Of a DNA stretch of 64,000 nucleotides, positions 1 to 7,312 are shown in pieces. Both the position numbers and the translations under genes were made by a program. Numbering within the stretch: the stretch's first letter is position 1; each line of letters begins with the position of its first letter. Location: contig CALARK010000021.1 in assembly GCA_937888595.1 (NCBI GenBank), forward strand, positions 186,001 to 250,000, written 5' to 3'. This DNA comes from an uncultured Sterolibacteriaceae bacterium. Its GTDB lineage: Bacteria; Pseudomonadota; Gammaproteobacteria; Burkholderiales; Rhodocyclaceae. Below the pieces are notes generated by a model that worked only from the letters and a program-made list of their open reading frames with translations, was not told the DNA's origin and did no database searches.

Positions 1-333
1 CATCAGCGGCCCCATGTCGCTGCGCTCGAGGATGCCGAAATTGGCCCGGCCGAGTTCAAGTTCGGCAAAGTCCGCGATGTTGTTCGACCCGAACTTCTGC
101 ATGAAGGTCGCGTTGTTGCTCTTGATCTCGCCGGGAATGACGACGAGCATCGGGCCGCGCTTGCCGGCATTTTCGTATTCGACCGCCTTGTACATGCCCT
201 TGTCGGCCATCTCGTTGGCCTTTTCGGAACTGCTCGAACCGGCGGTCGCCGAGGGGCTTTCAAAAGTCGGCTGCGCCATGACGGCGGCAGAAAACAGGGC
301 GGTACCCCAGATCAGGCTGCGCATGCTGTACAT
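1..333 (-). CDS. Exported protein, N-terminal part, possibly CsgG/HfaB-like (runs off window)
   Basis: The first 111 codons are present; the rest lies beyond the window edge. The ATG at 333 is preceded at normal spacing by a GGAGG ribosome site (about 341-346). The protein opens with a Sec-type signal (positive MYSMR, hydrophobic stretch, cleavage after VMA). The mature part contains VVIPGEIKSNNATF, then ELGRANFGILERSDMGPLM, which resembles the pattern in CsgG/HfaB-type secretion proteins where a short helix leads to an LER/LDR motif. That family call is from memory and needs the missing C-terminus. No lipobox cysteine is visible. A degenerate copy of the dispersed 24-bp motif overlaps the signal-cleavage region. 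The gene diverges from the TrpB2 gene. Confidence 0.5.
   Translation of the reverse strand, partial: MYSMRSLIWGTALFSAAVMAQPTFESPSATAGSSSSEKANEMADKGMYKAVEYENAGKRGPMLVVIPGEIKSNNATFMQKFGSNNIADFAELELGRANFGILERSDMGPLM
262..285 (-). repeat. Dispersed 24-bp motif, degenerate copy (20/24)
   Basis: It matches 20 of 24 positions of the motif (A4 then GTCGGCGCCGGCAGGACGGC). It lies inside the partial gene at 1-333 and encodes AVMAQPTF at the signal-peptide junction, close to the AVLPAPTF reading of the consensus. A copy this degenerate inside a gene could be coincidence. Confidence 0.4.
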
Positions 334-421
334 CGTCGTTCCTCCGCATCAAACAGTGTGTTTTTAGTGCCGCTAGCCTAACCGAGATTCCCTGGCTCGT
401 CGAGATCGACTTTGAGCCACT

Positions 422-450
422 TTGAGTCATGGGGCGACTTGCGGTAAGGT
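422..450 (+). promoter_or_regulatory. Possible sigma70 promoter of the TrpB2 gene
   Basis: TTGAGT (422-427) and TAAGGT (445-450) are separated by 17 bases, upstream of the AGGGAG ribosome site and the ATG at 484. The -10 match is poor (3 of 6). A TTTGAG direct repeat spans about 411-426. The 150-bp gap must also hold the promoter of the divergent gene at 333. Confidence 0.25.
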
Positions 451-483
451 TGCGCCTCTTCTAAAAATCCAGGGAGCCTGAAC

Positions 484-1845
484 ATGACCACCCGCGTCAT
501 CCTCGACGAGTCCGAAATCCCGACGCATTGGTACAACGTCGCCGCCGACCTGAAGAATCCGCCGGCGCCGCCGCTCGGCCCGGACGGCAATCCGGTCGGA
601 CCCGAGCAGATGCTCGCCATCTTCCCCGGCCCGATCCTCGAGCAGGAGATGTCGGCCGAACGCTGGATTCCGATTCCCGACGAGGTGCGCAAGGCCTACG
701 CGCTGTGGCGCCCGAGCCCGCTGTGCCGTGCCGAACGCCTCGAGAAGATCCTCGGCACGCCGGCCAAGATCTTCTACAAGTATGAAGGCGTCTCGCCGGC
801 CGGTTCGCACAAGCCGAACTCGGCCATCCCGCAGGCCTACTTCAACAAGATCGCCGGTACCAAGCGTTTGGTCACCGAGACCGGCGCCGGCCAGTGGGGC
901 TCCTCGCTGGCCTTCGCCGGCCAGATGTTCGGCCTGCCGGTCCGCATCTACATGGTGAAAGTGAGTTACGAGCAGAAACCCTACCGCCGCCTGATGATGC
1001 AGACCTGGGGCGGCGAGGTGCTCGCCAGCCCGACCAACATGACCAAGACCGGCCGCGACCTTCTCGCCCAGGATCCGAACAACCCCGGCAGCCTCGGCAT
1101 CGCCATTTCCGAGGCGGTGGAGGAAGTCGTCACCGTTCCCGGCAGCAAGTACGCGCTCGGCTCGGTGCTCAACCACGTCATCCTGCACCAGACCATCGTC
1201 GGCCTCGAGGCGAAGAAGCAGTTCGAGATATTCGGCGAATACCCGGACATGATCTTCGCGCCCTGCGGCGGCGGCTCCAACTTCGGCGGCGCGGCCTTTC
1301 CCTTCCTCGCCGACAAGGCGGCCGGCGAGAAGCGCGCCGAGAACCTGCGCTGCGTCGCCGTCGAACCGGCCTCCTGCCCGACGCTGACCAAGGGCGTCTA
1401 CGCCTACGACTACGGCGACGCCACCGGCTTCACGCCGTTGATGAAGATGTACACGCTCGGCCACGACTTCATGCCGCCGGGCATCCACGCCGGCGGCCTG
1501 CGCTACCACGGCGATTCGCCGCTGGTCTCGCAGCTCTACCACGAGAAGCTGATCGAGGCGGTTGCCGTGCCGCAGGTGGCGACTTTCGAGGCGGGGGTCA
1601 TGTTCGCGCGCGCCGAGGGCATCATCCCGGCGCCCGAGTCCTGCCACGGCATCCGCGCCTGCATCGACGAGGCGCTGCGCTGCAAGGCATCCGGCGAACC
1701 GAAGACGCTGTTCTTCAACCTGTCCGGCCACGGCCACTTCGACATGTCGTCCTACGAAAGCTACTTCGCCGGCAAGCTGGAGGATTTCGAGTATCCGGAC
1801 GAGGCGATCCAGGCCTCGCTGACCCACCTGCCCAAGGTGGGATAA
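484..1845 (+). CDS. TrpB2-type tryptophan synthase beta-like PLP enzyme
   Basis: A 453-residue fold-type II PLP enzyme of the TrpB2 (long beta subunit) class. The PLP-binding lysine is in GSHKPNSA (K110), followed by the TETGAGQWG substrate loop and a CGGGSN phosphate-binding loop. TrpB2 proteins condense indole, or accept O-phosphoserine-like donors, without a TrpA partner. No trpA or other trp gene is nearby, which fits a stand-alone salvage or side-activity role. AGGGAG lies 7 bases before the ATG. The downstream SPOR gene begins 7 bases after the stop, so the two are probably co-transcribed. Family assignment is firm; the physiological substrate is not known from sequence. Confidence 0.9.
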   Translation: MTTRVILDESEIPTHWYNVAADLKNPPAPPLGPDGNPVGPEQMLAIFPGPILEQEMSAERWIPIPDEVRKAYALWRPSPLCRAERLEKILGTPAKIFYKYEGVSPAGSHKPNSAIPQAYFNKIAGTKRLVTETGAGQWGSSLAFAGQMFGLPVRIYMVKVSYEQKPYRRLMMQTWGGEVLASPTNMTKTGRDLLAQDPNNPGSLGIAISEAVEEVVTVPGSKYALGSVLNHVILHQTIVGLEAKKQFEIFGEYPDMIFAPCGGGSNFGGAAFPFLADKAAGEKRAENLRCVAVEPASCPTLTKGVYAYDYGDATGFTPLMKMYTLGHDFMPPGIHAGGLRYHGDSPLVSQLYHEKLIEAVAVPQVATFEAGVMFARAEGIIPAPESCHGIRACIDEALRCKASGEPKTLFFNLSGHGHFDMSSYESYFAGKLEDFEYPDEAIQASLTHLPKVG

Positions 1846-1851
1846 GCAAGG

Positions 1852-2496
1852 GTGCGGCTGGCGTTCCTGATCCTGCTGCTGGCCAACGGGGTCCTGTTCT
1901 TCTGGGGACAGGGCTACCTCGGCGCTTCGGCGGAAGGTCGCGAGCCCGAGCGCATCGGCCGGCAGAAGGCGCCCGAGCGCTTGGCCATCCTGCCGGCCGA
2001 CACCGCTCCGGTGCCGGTTGCGCCCCCCCAACCGGTGCTGACCTGCAAGCGCATCGAGGGGCTGAGCGGTGACGAAGCCGCCAGCTTGCGCGACACCCTC
2101 GGTACGCTGCCCGACTGGCAGCTCGCGCTCAAGCCGCAAGGACAGGAACCGGCACACTGGGTACTGATCCCGTCCCTCGCCAACCGTGCCCAAGCCGAGC
2201 GCAAGAAGGGCGAGCTACAGCAACTGGGCGTGAAGCAGGGAGAAATCGTCGAGGATGCCGACCAGGGGCCCTTCGCCGTATCGCTGGGCGTCTTCCGCGA
2301 CCGGCAGCGGGCCGAGGAGCTACTTCAGTCATTGACGAAGAAGGGCGTGCGCTCGGCCCAGCTCGGCAAGCGCGAACTGCCTGCCGAAAAGTTTTCGCTC
2401 GAACTGCGCGCGCCGGCCGCCGTGCTCGACAGCAAGCTGCCCGATCTGATGGCCACGCTGCCTCAGGCCACGGCGCAAGACTGCGCGGGACCATGA
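1852..2496 (+). CDS. SPOR-domain membrane protein
   Basis: 214 residues with a GTG start placed directly after the TrpB2 stop. Residues about 1-20 form a single N-terminal membrane anchor (RLAFLILLLANGVLFFWG). A proline-rich periplasmic linker follows, then a C-terminal SPOR-like module (about 105-175: WVLIPSLANRAQAE, then GPFAVSLGVFRDRQRAEEL). SPOR domains bind denuded peptidoglycan glycan strands at the septum. The gene overlaps coaE by four bases (ATGA), implying translational coupling. ZapD, another division factor, is encoded just downstream, which fits an envelope/division role. The SPOR call rests on repeat pattern and topology only. Confidence 0.7.
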   Translation: MRLAFLILLLANGVLFFWGQGYLGASAEGREPERIGRQKAPERLAILPADTAPVPVAPPQPVLTCKRIEGLSGDEAASLRDTLGTLPDWQLALKPQGQEPAHWVLIPSLANRAQAERKKGELQQLGVKQGEIVEDADQGPFAVSLGVFRDRQRAEELLQSLTKKGVRSAQLGKRELPAEKFSLELRAPAAVLDSKLPDLMATLPQATAQDCAGP

Positions 2497-3134
2497 CGCG
2501 TCCCTTCGTCGTCGGCCTGACCGGCGGCATCGGCAGCGGGAAGAGCGCCGCTGCCGACGGCTTCGCGGCGCTCGGGGCATCCGTCATCGACACCGACGTC
2601 CTCGCCCATACGCTGACCGCGCCCGGCGGCGACGCGATTCCCGCCTTGCGCGCCGCCTTCGGCGATGCCGCGATCACGCCGGACGGCGCCCTGGACCGTG
2701 CGGCGATGCGCCAGCGCGTGTTCGCCGACCCGGCGGAACGGCAGCGGCTCGAAGCGATCCTCCATCCGCTGATCCGCGCCGAGGCCGACGCGCAGATCTG
2801 CCGTCTCACCGGCGCCGACTTTGTTGCCTACGTCGTCCTCGTCGTCCCCCTGCTCGTCGAATCGGACGGTTACCGCAACCGCGTGGATCGCATCCTCGTC
2901 GTCGATTGCCCCGAAGAATTGCAGGTCGCCCGCGTCATGGCGCGTAGCGGACTGGACGAAGCGGGGGTCCGCGCCATCATCGCGGCGCAGGCATCGCGGC
3001 AGGCCCGCCTCGCCGCTGCCGATGACGTTCTCCGCAACGACGGCAGCCGGGACCAGCTGTCAAGCGGGATTCGCGCGTTGCACGACCGCTATCTCGACCT
3101 CGCCCGCGCGCGCACAGCGATGCCTCCGGCATAG
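2493..3134 (+). CDS. coaE: Dephospho-CoA kinase
   Basis: A 213-residue kinase performing the last step of coenzyme A synthesis, phosphorylating dephospho-CoA at the 3'-OH. The P-loop GGIGSGKS is at residues 10-17. The conserved DTD of ASVIDTDVLAH and the LEAILHPLIR lid region are present, as is VVPLLVES. Length is normal. The start overlaps the previous stop (ATGA). Between LIRAEADAQI and VVPLL the protein reads CRLTGADFVAYV, where the gene carries a degenerate copy of the dispersed 24-bp motif. This is a slightly expanded loop compared with the shorter linker I remember from E. coli CoaE. It lies in the conserved coaE-zapD-yacG order. Confidence 0.95.
   Translation: MTRPFVVGLTGGIGSGKSAAADGFAALGASVIDTDVLAHTLTAPGGDAIPALRAAFGDAAITPDGALDRAAMRQRVFADPAERQRLEAILHPLIRAEADAQICRLTGADFVAYVVLVVPLLVESDGYRNRVDRILVVDCPEELQVARVMARSGLDEAGVRAIIAAQASRQARLAAADDVLRNDGSRDQLSSGIRALHDRYLDLARARTAMPPA
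2800..2823 (+). repeat. Dispersed 24-bp motif, degenerate copy (20/24)
   Basis: Lies within coaE, forward orientation (GCCGTC... to ...GCCGACTTT). It encodes RLTGADF, the same frame that gives RPAGADF in the consensus. It falls in a variable loop before the VVPLL motif. Confidence 0.5.
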
Positions 3135-3231
3135 CGGAAAGGGGATGATTGCGGCCGGATTACGGTCGAGTTCCGGTTTGAGCTTTGGGCATAAATCCGC
3201 GAGAATGGGCCACTCACATCCGGGCCGGCGC

Positions 3232-3987
3232 GTGATCACCTACGAATATCCCCTCAACGAGCGCATCCGAACGCTGCTGCGTCTCGAAGATCTCTTCGAG
3301 AAGGTGCTCTATTTCGCGGATACCGACGGCCCTCACGAGCACCATGTCGCGCTGGTGACGCTGTTCGAGATCCTCGAAGTCGCCAGCCGGGCGGATCTCA
3401 AGTTCGACCTCGCGCAGGAACTCGAGCGCCAGCGCCAGATCCTGCTGTCCTTCCGCAACAACCCGGACATTTCCGAAGAGGCCCTCTCCGGCGCCCTCTA
3501 CGAGATCGAGCAGGCCTCGACGGCGCTGCTCGCCATGCAGGGCAAGACCGGCCAGCACCTGCGCGAGAACGAGTGGCTGATGGGCATCAAGAACCGCGCC
3601 GGGATTCCCGGCGGCGTGTGCGAATTCGACCTGCCCTCGTACCACTTCTGGCTGAATCGCGACCACGCCCAGCGCAGCCGCGACATCAACGGCTGGGTCG
3701 CGCCCCTGCTGCCGATCCGGGCGGCCTTCGCCATCGTCCTGCGCCTGTTGCGCGCCTCCGGCCGGCCCGAGGCGCAGATGGCCGGCCACGGCGCCTTTCA
3801 GCAGATGCTGTCCGGCCGCACGGCCCAGCTGATCCGCCTGCGCCTCTCGAAGACCCAGGCCGCCGTGCCCGAGATCAGCGCCAACAAATACGCGCTCAAC
3901 ATCCGCTTCACCGTGCCGGACACCGACATGCGCCCGAAGCAGACCGAAGCCGACATACCCTTCGAGCTCACCTACTGCAACCTGTGA
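3232..3987 (+). CDS. zapD: Cell division protein ZapD
   Basis: ZapD (YacF) crosslinks FtsZ protofilaments at the Z-ring. The protein begins ITYEYPLNERIRTLLRLEDLFEK and contains SYHFWLNRD and the basic RLRLSKTQ region typical of the family. I chose the GTG at 3232 (251 residues) because family members begin right at this YEYPxNERIR motif. An in-frame ATG at 3205 would add nine residues with no better ribosome site. The stop overlaps the yacG start, so the two are coupled. There are 97 bases between coaE and this gene, where I see no convincing promoter. Confidence 0.92.
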   Translation: MITYEYPLNERIRTLLRLEDLFEKVLYFADTDGPHEHHVALVTLFEILEVASRADLKFDLAQELERQRQILLSFRNNPDISEEALSGALYEIEQASTALLAMQGKTGQHLRENEWLMGIKNRAGIPGGVCEFDLPSYHFWLNRDHAQRSRDINGWVAPLLPIRAAFAIVLRLLRASGRPEAQMAGHGAFQQMLSGRTAQLIRLRLSKTQAAVPEISANKYALNIRFTVPDTDMRPKQTEADIPFELTYCNL

Positions 3988-4199
3988 GCAGCGCCCGTAC
4001 CGTAGCCTGTCCGCAATGCGGCGTCCCGGTCGTCTGGGGACCGCAAAGCCCGTTCCGTCCCTTCTGTTCCGAACGCTGCCGCAAGCTCGACCTCGGTGCG
4101 TGGGCGAACGACGAATATCGCGTACCCGGCCACGCCTCACCGGAGGATTTCGCCGATCCGGCGCTCATGCCGCCGGATTCTCCCAGGCCGCGCGAATAG
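3984..4199 (+). CDS. yacG: DNA gyrase inhibitor YacG, zinc-binding
   Basis: 71 residues with a GTG start overlapping the zapD stop. It has the single zinc site of YacG: CPQC, then after about 16 residues CSERC (C-x2-C...C-x3-C), followed by RKLDLGAWANDEYRVPG. YacG proteins bind GyrB and inhibit supercoiling. The gene converges on the Nudix/ThiE gene and their 3' ends overlap by 35 bp, so both coding sequences share DNA on opposite strands. Confidence 0.93.
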   Translation: MSSARTVACPQCGVPVVWGPQSPFRPFCSERCRKLDLGAWANDEYRVPGHASPEDFADPALMPPDSPRPRE

Positions 4200-5109
4200 C
4201 GGCGATGCCCTGCGCGCCGGCGCGCAGGGCCGCGGCTAGGTCGTCCGGCCCCAGGCCGCCGATGGCATAGACCGGCAGCGACAATCCCCGCACCCGATCC
4301 TCAAACCCTGTCCAGCCGATGCCGGCCTGCCCGGGATGCGTTGTGGTCGCCCGCACCGGGCCGAGCACGGCGAAGTCGAGGCCGAGACGGGCGGCCCGTT
4401 CCAGTTCGTGCCGGTCGTGGCAGGAGGCGGCGACCAGGGGAAACGGCGGACGGCGGTCGAGCGCCATGAGCTGGCGCGCCGGCAGGTGCAGCCCGTCGGC
4501 GCCGATCGCGCGGGCGAGCTGCGCATCGCCATTCACCAGCACCCGCGCCCCATGCTGCCGGCAACGCGCCACGGCGGCGGCGGCGAAGGATTCGCGCTGC
4601 ATTTCGGGCAGCAGGCCTTCACGCAGCTGCACCAGCCGCAATCCTCGCGCCAGCGCGCTATCCAGTTGTGCGAGTTGTGCTTCCGCACCCGTCTGCCAGG
4701 CATGCGTGACGCCATAGGCGTCAGGCAGCTCAAGGGCGGCGAGCACCGGGGCGTTCGCCGGCAGCATCGGCGCGACGGTGGTCGCGCCGGGCCGCTGCCA
4801 TTCGAGCGCCGCATGCACGTGGTCGCGCAATTCGCCCGTCCAGGCCGTGACACGGAAGAAATGCAGCCGCACGTGAGCATGCTCATAGACATGCTCGCGC
4901 ACGATCCACGGCGTCGCCGACTGCACCTCGATTTCGAGCTCTTCGTGCAGTTCGCGCACCAGCGCATCCCGTGGCGTCTCGCCCGGCTCGACCTTGCCGC
5001 CGGGAAATTCCCAGTAGCCGGGATAGAAGGTGTCGGCGGCACGCTGCCCCAATAGGAAACTGCCGTCCGGTCGCAGGATGACGGCCGCGGCGACCTCGAC
5101 CACCTTCAC
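4165..5109 (-). CDS. Nudix hydrolase fused to a ThiE/TenI-like domain
   Basis: 314 residues. The N-terminal half is a MutT-like Nudix domain with the Nudix box GGKVEPGETPRDALVRELHEE (about residues 38-58), suited to hydrolysis of oxidised nucleotides. The C-terminal half (about 140-314) is a TIM-barrel of the thiamine-phosphate-synthase/TenI type (LREG, LVNGD, ADGLHLPA, AASCHD, FAVLGPV, YAIGGLG). The start is a GTG at 5109 overlapping the stop of the ATPase gene (GTGA). A separate full ThiE is encoded at 55873-56535, so the fused domain is probably not the main thiamine synthase. The fusion is common in proteobacteria; the function of its second half is not established. Confidence 0.88.
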   Translation of the reverse strand: MKVVEVAAAVILRPDGSFLLGQRAADTFYPGYWEFPGGKVEPGETPRDALVRELHEELEIEVQSATPWIVREHVYEHAHVRLHFFRVTAWTGELRDHVHAALEWQRPGATTVAPMLPANAPVLAALELPDAYGVTHAWQTGAEAQLAQLDSALARGLRLVQLREGLLPEMQRESFAAAAVARCRQHGARVLVNGDAQLARAIGADGLHLPARQLMALDRRPPFPLVAASCHDRHELERAARLGLDFAVLGPVRATTTHPGQAGIGWTGFEDRVRGLSLPVYAIGGLGPDDLAAALRAGAQGIAAIRAAWENPAA

Positions 5110-5984
5110 TTCTGTCGGCCCGCGTAGTCCCGCGCGAACTGCCATGCGACGCGTCCGCTTCGCGAACCGCGCTGCAGGGCCCATTGCAGGGCCTCCTGCC
5201 GCCAATCCAGCCGTCCTGCCGGCGCCGACTTTTCCTCCACGCCGAACTGGCCGAGCCAGTGCGCGCAGATGTCGAGGTAGTGGTCCTGGTCGAAGGGGTA
5301 GAAGGACAGCCACAGCCCGAAGCGTTCGGACAGCGAGATCTTCTCCTCGGTCGTCTCGCCCGGATGGATCTCGCCGTCGTCGCCATGCACGATTTCGCGG
5401 TTCTCGGCGAAACGCTCGGGCATCAGGTGGCGGCGGTTGGAGGTGGCGTAGATCAGCAGGTTCTCGGGCGGCGCGGCGACCGAGCCGTCGAGCGCGCTCT
5501 TGAGCGCCTTGTAGCCGGGCTCGGACGCCTCGAAGGACAGGTCGTCACAGAACACGATGAAGCGTTCGGGGCGGCCGGCGACGAGGTCGATGATCTCGGG
5601 CAGGCCCAGCAGGTCGTTGCGGTCGACCTCGATCAGGCGCAGCCCCTGCTTCGCGAACTTCGCCAGCACGCCTTTCACCAGCGAGGATTTGCCGGTGCCG
5701 CGTGCGCCGGTGAGCAGCACGTTGTTGGCCGGCTTGCCGGCGACGAACTGCCGCGTGTTGCGCTCGATGGCGACCTTCTGCGCGTCGACGCCCTTGAGGT
5801 CGGCGAGGCGGATTTTGTGCGGATGGCGCACGGGCTCCAAATGTCCGCGTGGGCCGCGCCAGCGGAAGGCGACGGCGTTCCAGTCGGGGGGCGCCGCCGG
5901 CGCAGGCAGGAGCGATTCGGCCCGCGCGACGAGCGATTCGAGGCGCTGGATCAAAGACAGCTGGGCTTCATGAGGTCCTTGCAT
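5106..5984 (-). CDS. DUF815-family AAA ATPase
   Basis: 292 residues. The Walker A motif is GARGTGKSS, the Walker B-like segment is FIVFCDDLSFE and sensor-like ATSNRRHL follows; PERFAENREIVHGDDG and LSERFGLWLSFYPFDQD are characteristic of this family of ATP-binding proteins of unknown target. It lies immediately upstream of, and overlaps, the Nudix/ThiE gene. Its start is only 17 bases from the divergent mltA start, so the promoter of one must lie within the other. Near the C-terminus KSAPAGR is encoded by a perfect copy of the dispersed 24-bp motif, adding a short loop between LGQFGVEE and LDWRQ. Confidence 0.9.
   Translation of the reverse strand: MQGPHEAQLSLIQRLESLVARAESLLPAPAAPPDWNAVAFRWRGPRGHLEPVRHPHKIRLADLKGVDAQKVAIERNTRQFVAGKPANNVLLTGARGTGKSSLVKGVLAKFAKQGLRLIEVDRNDLLGLPEIIDLVAGRPERFIVFCDDLSFEASEPGYKALKSALDGSVAAPPENLLIYATSNRRHLMPERFAENREIVHGDDGEIHPGETTEEKISLSERFGLWLSFYPFDQDHYLDICAHWLGQFGVEEKSAPAGRLDWRQEALQWALQRGSRSGRVAWQFARDYAGRQK
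5210..5233 (+). repeat. Dispersed 24-bp motif, perfect copy (24/24)
   Basis: Perfect match to the consensus, forward orientation, inside the DUF815 ATPase gene, where the minus strand reads KSAPAGR. One of two perfect copies; the other is intergenic at 55846. Confidence 0.92.
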
Positions 5985-6001
5985 CGGGTAAGCTTCCGGT
6001 C

Positions 6002-7213
6002 ATGACACGCTGCAATTTAACACTCCCCGCCCTGCTCGTTGCGTTGCTGCTTGCGGGCTGCGCCGCCATCGACAAGGCACGACCGGCTGGTGCCGTCCCG
6101 CCGGCGCCGACTTCTTCGCCACCCACTTGCCCCCCCTGCCCGCCCTGCCCCGGCACCGAACCGGCGAAACCGGCCGCCAAGCCGCTGCAGCCGGCCGAAT
6201 GGCGCGACCTGCCCGGCTGGGAGGCCGACGACCACGCCGCCGTGCTCGACCTGTTCCGCGCCGAATGCGCGACGCTCGGCAAGCGGCCGCTCTGGCTATC
6301 CACCTGCGAATCCGCGGCAAAAGTCGGCGCTGGCCAGACGGCGCGCGGCTGGTTCGAGGAAAACTTCCGCCCCTGGCAGCTCGTCAATCCGGACGATTCG
6401 CGCGAGGGACTCGTCACCGGCTACTACGAGCCCGTGGTGCGCGGCAGCCGCGCGCAGAAACCGCCCTACCTCGTGCCCGTATTCGGTCCGCCCGACGACC
6501 TGATCGTCGTCGACCTCGCCTCGCTCTACCCGGAGTTGAAGCACATGCGCCTGCGCGGCCGGATCGAGGGGCGCAAACTGGTACCCTTCTTCAGCCGTGC
6601 GGAGTGGGCTGCCGAGGAAGAGCGACGCGCCGGGCAGGCGCTGCTCTGGCTGGACGACCCGATCGGTTTCTTCTTCCTGCAGATCCAGGGTTCAGGGCAG
6701 GTGGAGCTCGACGACGGCAGCCGCATACGCATCGGCTATGCCGACCAGAACGGCCACCCCTATCGTTCGATCGGCAAGTGGCTCATCGAACAGGGCGAAC
6801 TGCAATCGCACGAGGCCTCGATGCAGGGCATCCGGACATGGGCCGAGCGCAACCCGCAACGGCTACAGGAATTGCTCGCCGCCAATCCGAGCCTGGTGTT
6901 CTTTCGCGAATTGAAAGCCGAAGGCAGCGGCCCGCCGGGGGCGCTGGGCGTGCCGCTGACGCCGGAACGCTCGATCGCCGTCGATCCGCGCCACACGCCG
7001 ATCGGCGCGCCGGTCTGGCTCGCCGCGACGCAGCCGAACAGCGAGGAACCCCTGCAGCGGCTGATGCTGGCCCAGGATACCGGCGGCGCGATCCGCGGCC
7101 CGGTGCGGGCCGACTTCTACTGGGGCAGCGGCCCGGACGCCGGCGCGCTGGCAGGGAAAATGAAGCAGCGCGGCAGGCTGTGGGTGCTGCTGCCGCGCTG
7201 GCACGAACCCTGA
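6002..7213 (+). CDS. mltA: Membrane-bound lytic murein transglycosylase A (lipoprotein)
   Basis: 403 residues. A lipoprotein signal with lipobox LLAGC is followed by a Pro/Cys-rich linker (CPPCPPC) and the MltA double-psi barrel. It contains GYYEPVVRGS, FFLQIQGSGQV, the VDPRHTPIGAPVWL segment and AQDTGGAIRGPVRADFYWG. In the last, the Asp of RADFYWG corresponds to the family's catalytic aspartate. The enzyme cleaves peptidoglycan to 1,6-anhydromuropeptides at the outer membrane. The gene carries two copies of the dispersed motif in opposite orientation: AVPPAPTS in the linker and KVGAGQTA before the barrel. It diverges from the DUF815 gene with almost no spacer. Confidence 0.95.
   Translation: MTRCNLTLPALLVALLLAGCAAIDKARPAGAVPPAPTSSPPTCPPCPPCPGTEPAKPAAKPLQPAEWRDLPGWEADDHAAVLDLFRAECATLGKRPLWLSTCESAAKVGAGQTARGWFEENFRPWQLVNPDDSREGLVTGYYEPVVRGSRAQKPPYLVPVFGPPDDLIVVDLASLYPELKHMRLRGRIEGRKLVPFFSRAEWAAEEERRAGQALLWLDDPIGFFFLQIQGSGQVELDDGSRIRIGYADQNGHPYRSIGKWLIEQGELQSHEASMQGIRTWAERNPQRLQELLAANPSLVFFRELKAEGSGPPGALGVPLTPERSIAVDPRHTPIGAPVWLAATQPNSEEPLQRLMLAQDTGGAIRGPVRADFYWGSGPDAGALAGKMKQRGRLWVLLPRWHEP
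6092..6115 (+). repeat. Dispersed 24-bp motif (22/24)
   Basis: In mltA, forward orientation, encoding AVPPAPTS in the flexible linker behind the lipobox. It forms an inverted pair with the copy at 6319-6342, about 200 bp away. Confidence 0.85.
6319..6342 (-). repeat. Dispersed 24-bp motif (21/24)
   Basis: Second copy in mltA, reverse orientation, read in the gene as KVGAGQTA (consensus frame KVGAGRTA). Inverted relative to the copy at 6092. Confidence 0.8.
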
Positions 7214-7237
7214 CCCTAGGACCCGACTTCCCCCAGA

Positions 7238-7255
7238 CCCTCCTTCTCAGGAGGG
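7238..7255 (+). terminator. Hairpin downstream of mltA
   Basis: A perfect 7-bp stem, CCCTCCT / AGGAGGG, around a TCTC loop, 25 bases after the mltA stop. No T-run follows, so it is at best a weak or factor-assisted terminator. It lies in the 99-bp gap between the convergent mltA and hydrolase genes. Confidence 0.35.
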
Positions 7256-7288
7256 GAGAATGGGTGCTCGCTGCGCTCGATCATTGAA

Positions 7289-7312
7289 TAAAGTCGTTGC
7301 TGGCAGGACGGC
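7289..7312 (-). repeat. Dispersed 24-bp motif, degenerate copy (20/24)
   Basis: Intergenic, ending at the base next to the stop codon of the hydrolase gene (7313). The right half (GGCAGGACGGC) is intact; the middle is diverged. CTCGCTGCGCTCG at 7267-7279 precedes it, as a near-identical sequence does at the 18.5-kb copy. Confidence 0.65.

Noticed and set aside
427..2193. Long open frame antisense to the TrpB2 and SPOR genes (588 codons)
   Set aside because: Arg/Gly/Val-rich, low-complexity translation opposite a clear TrpB2 gene; a shadow frame typical of high-GC DNA.
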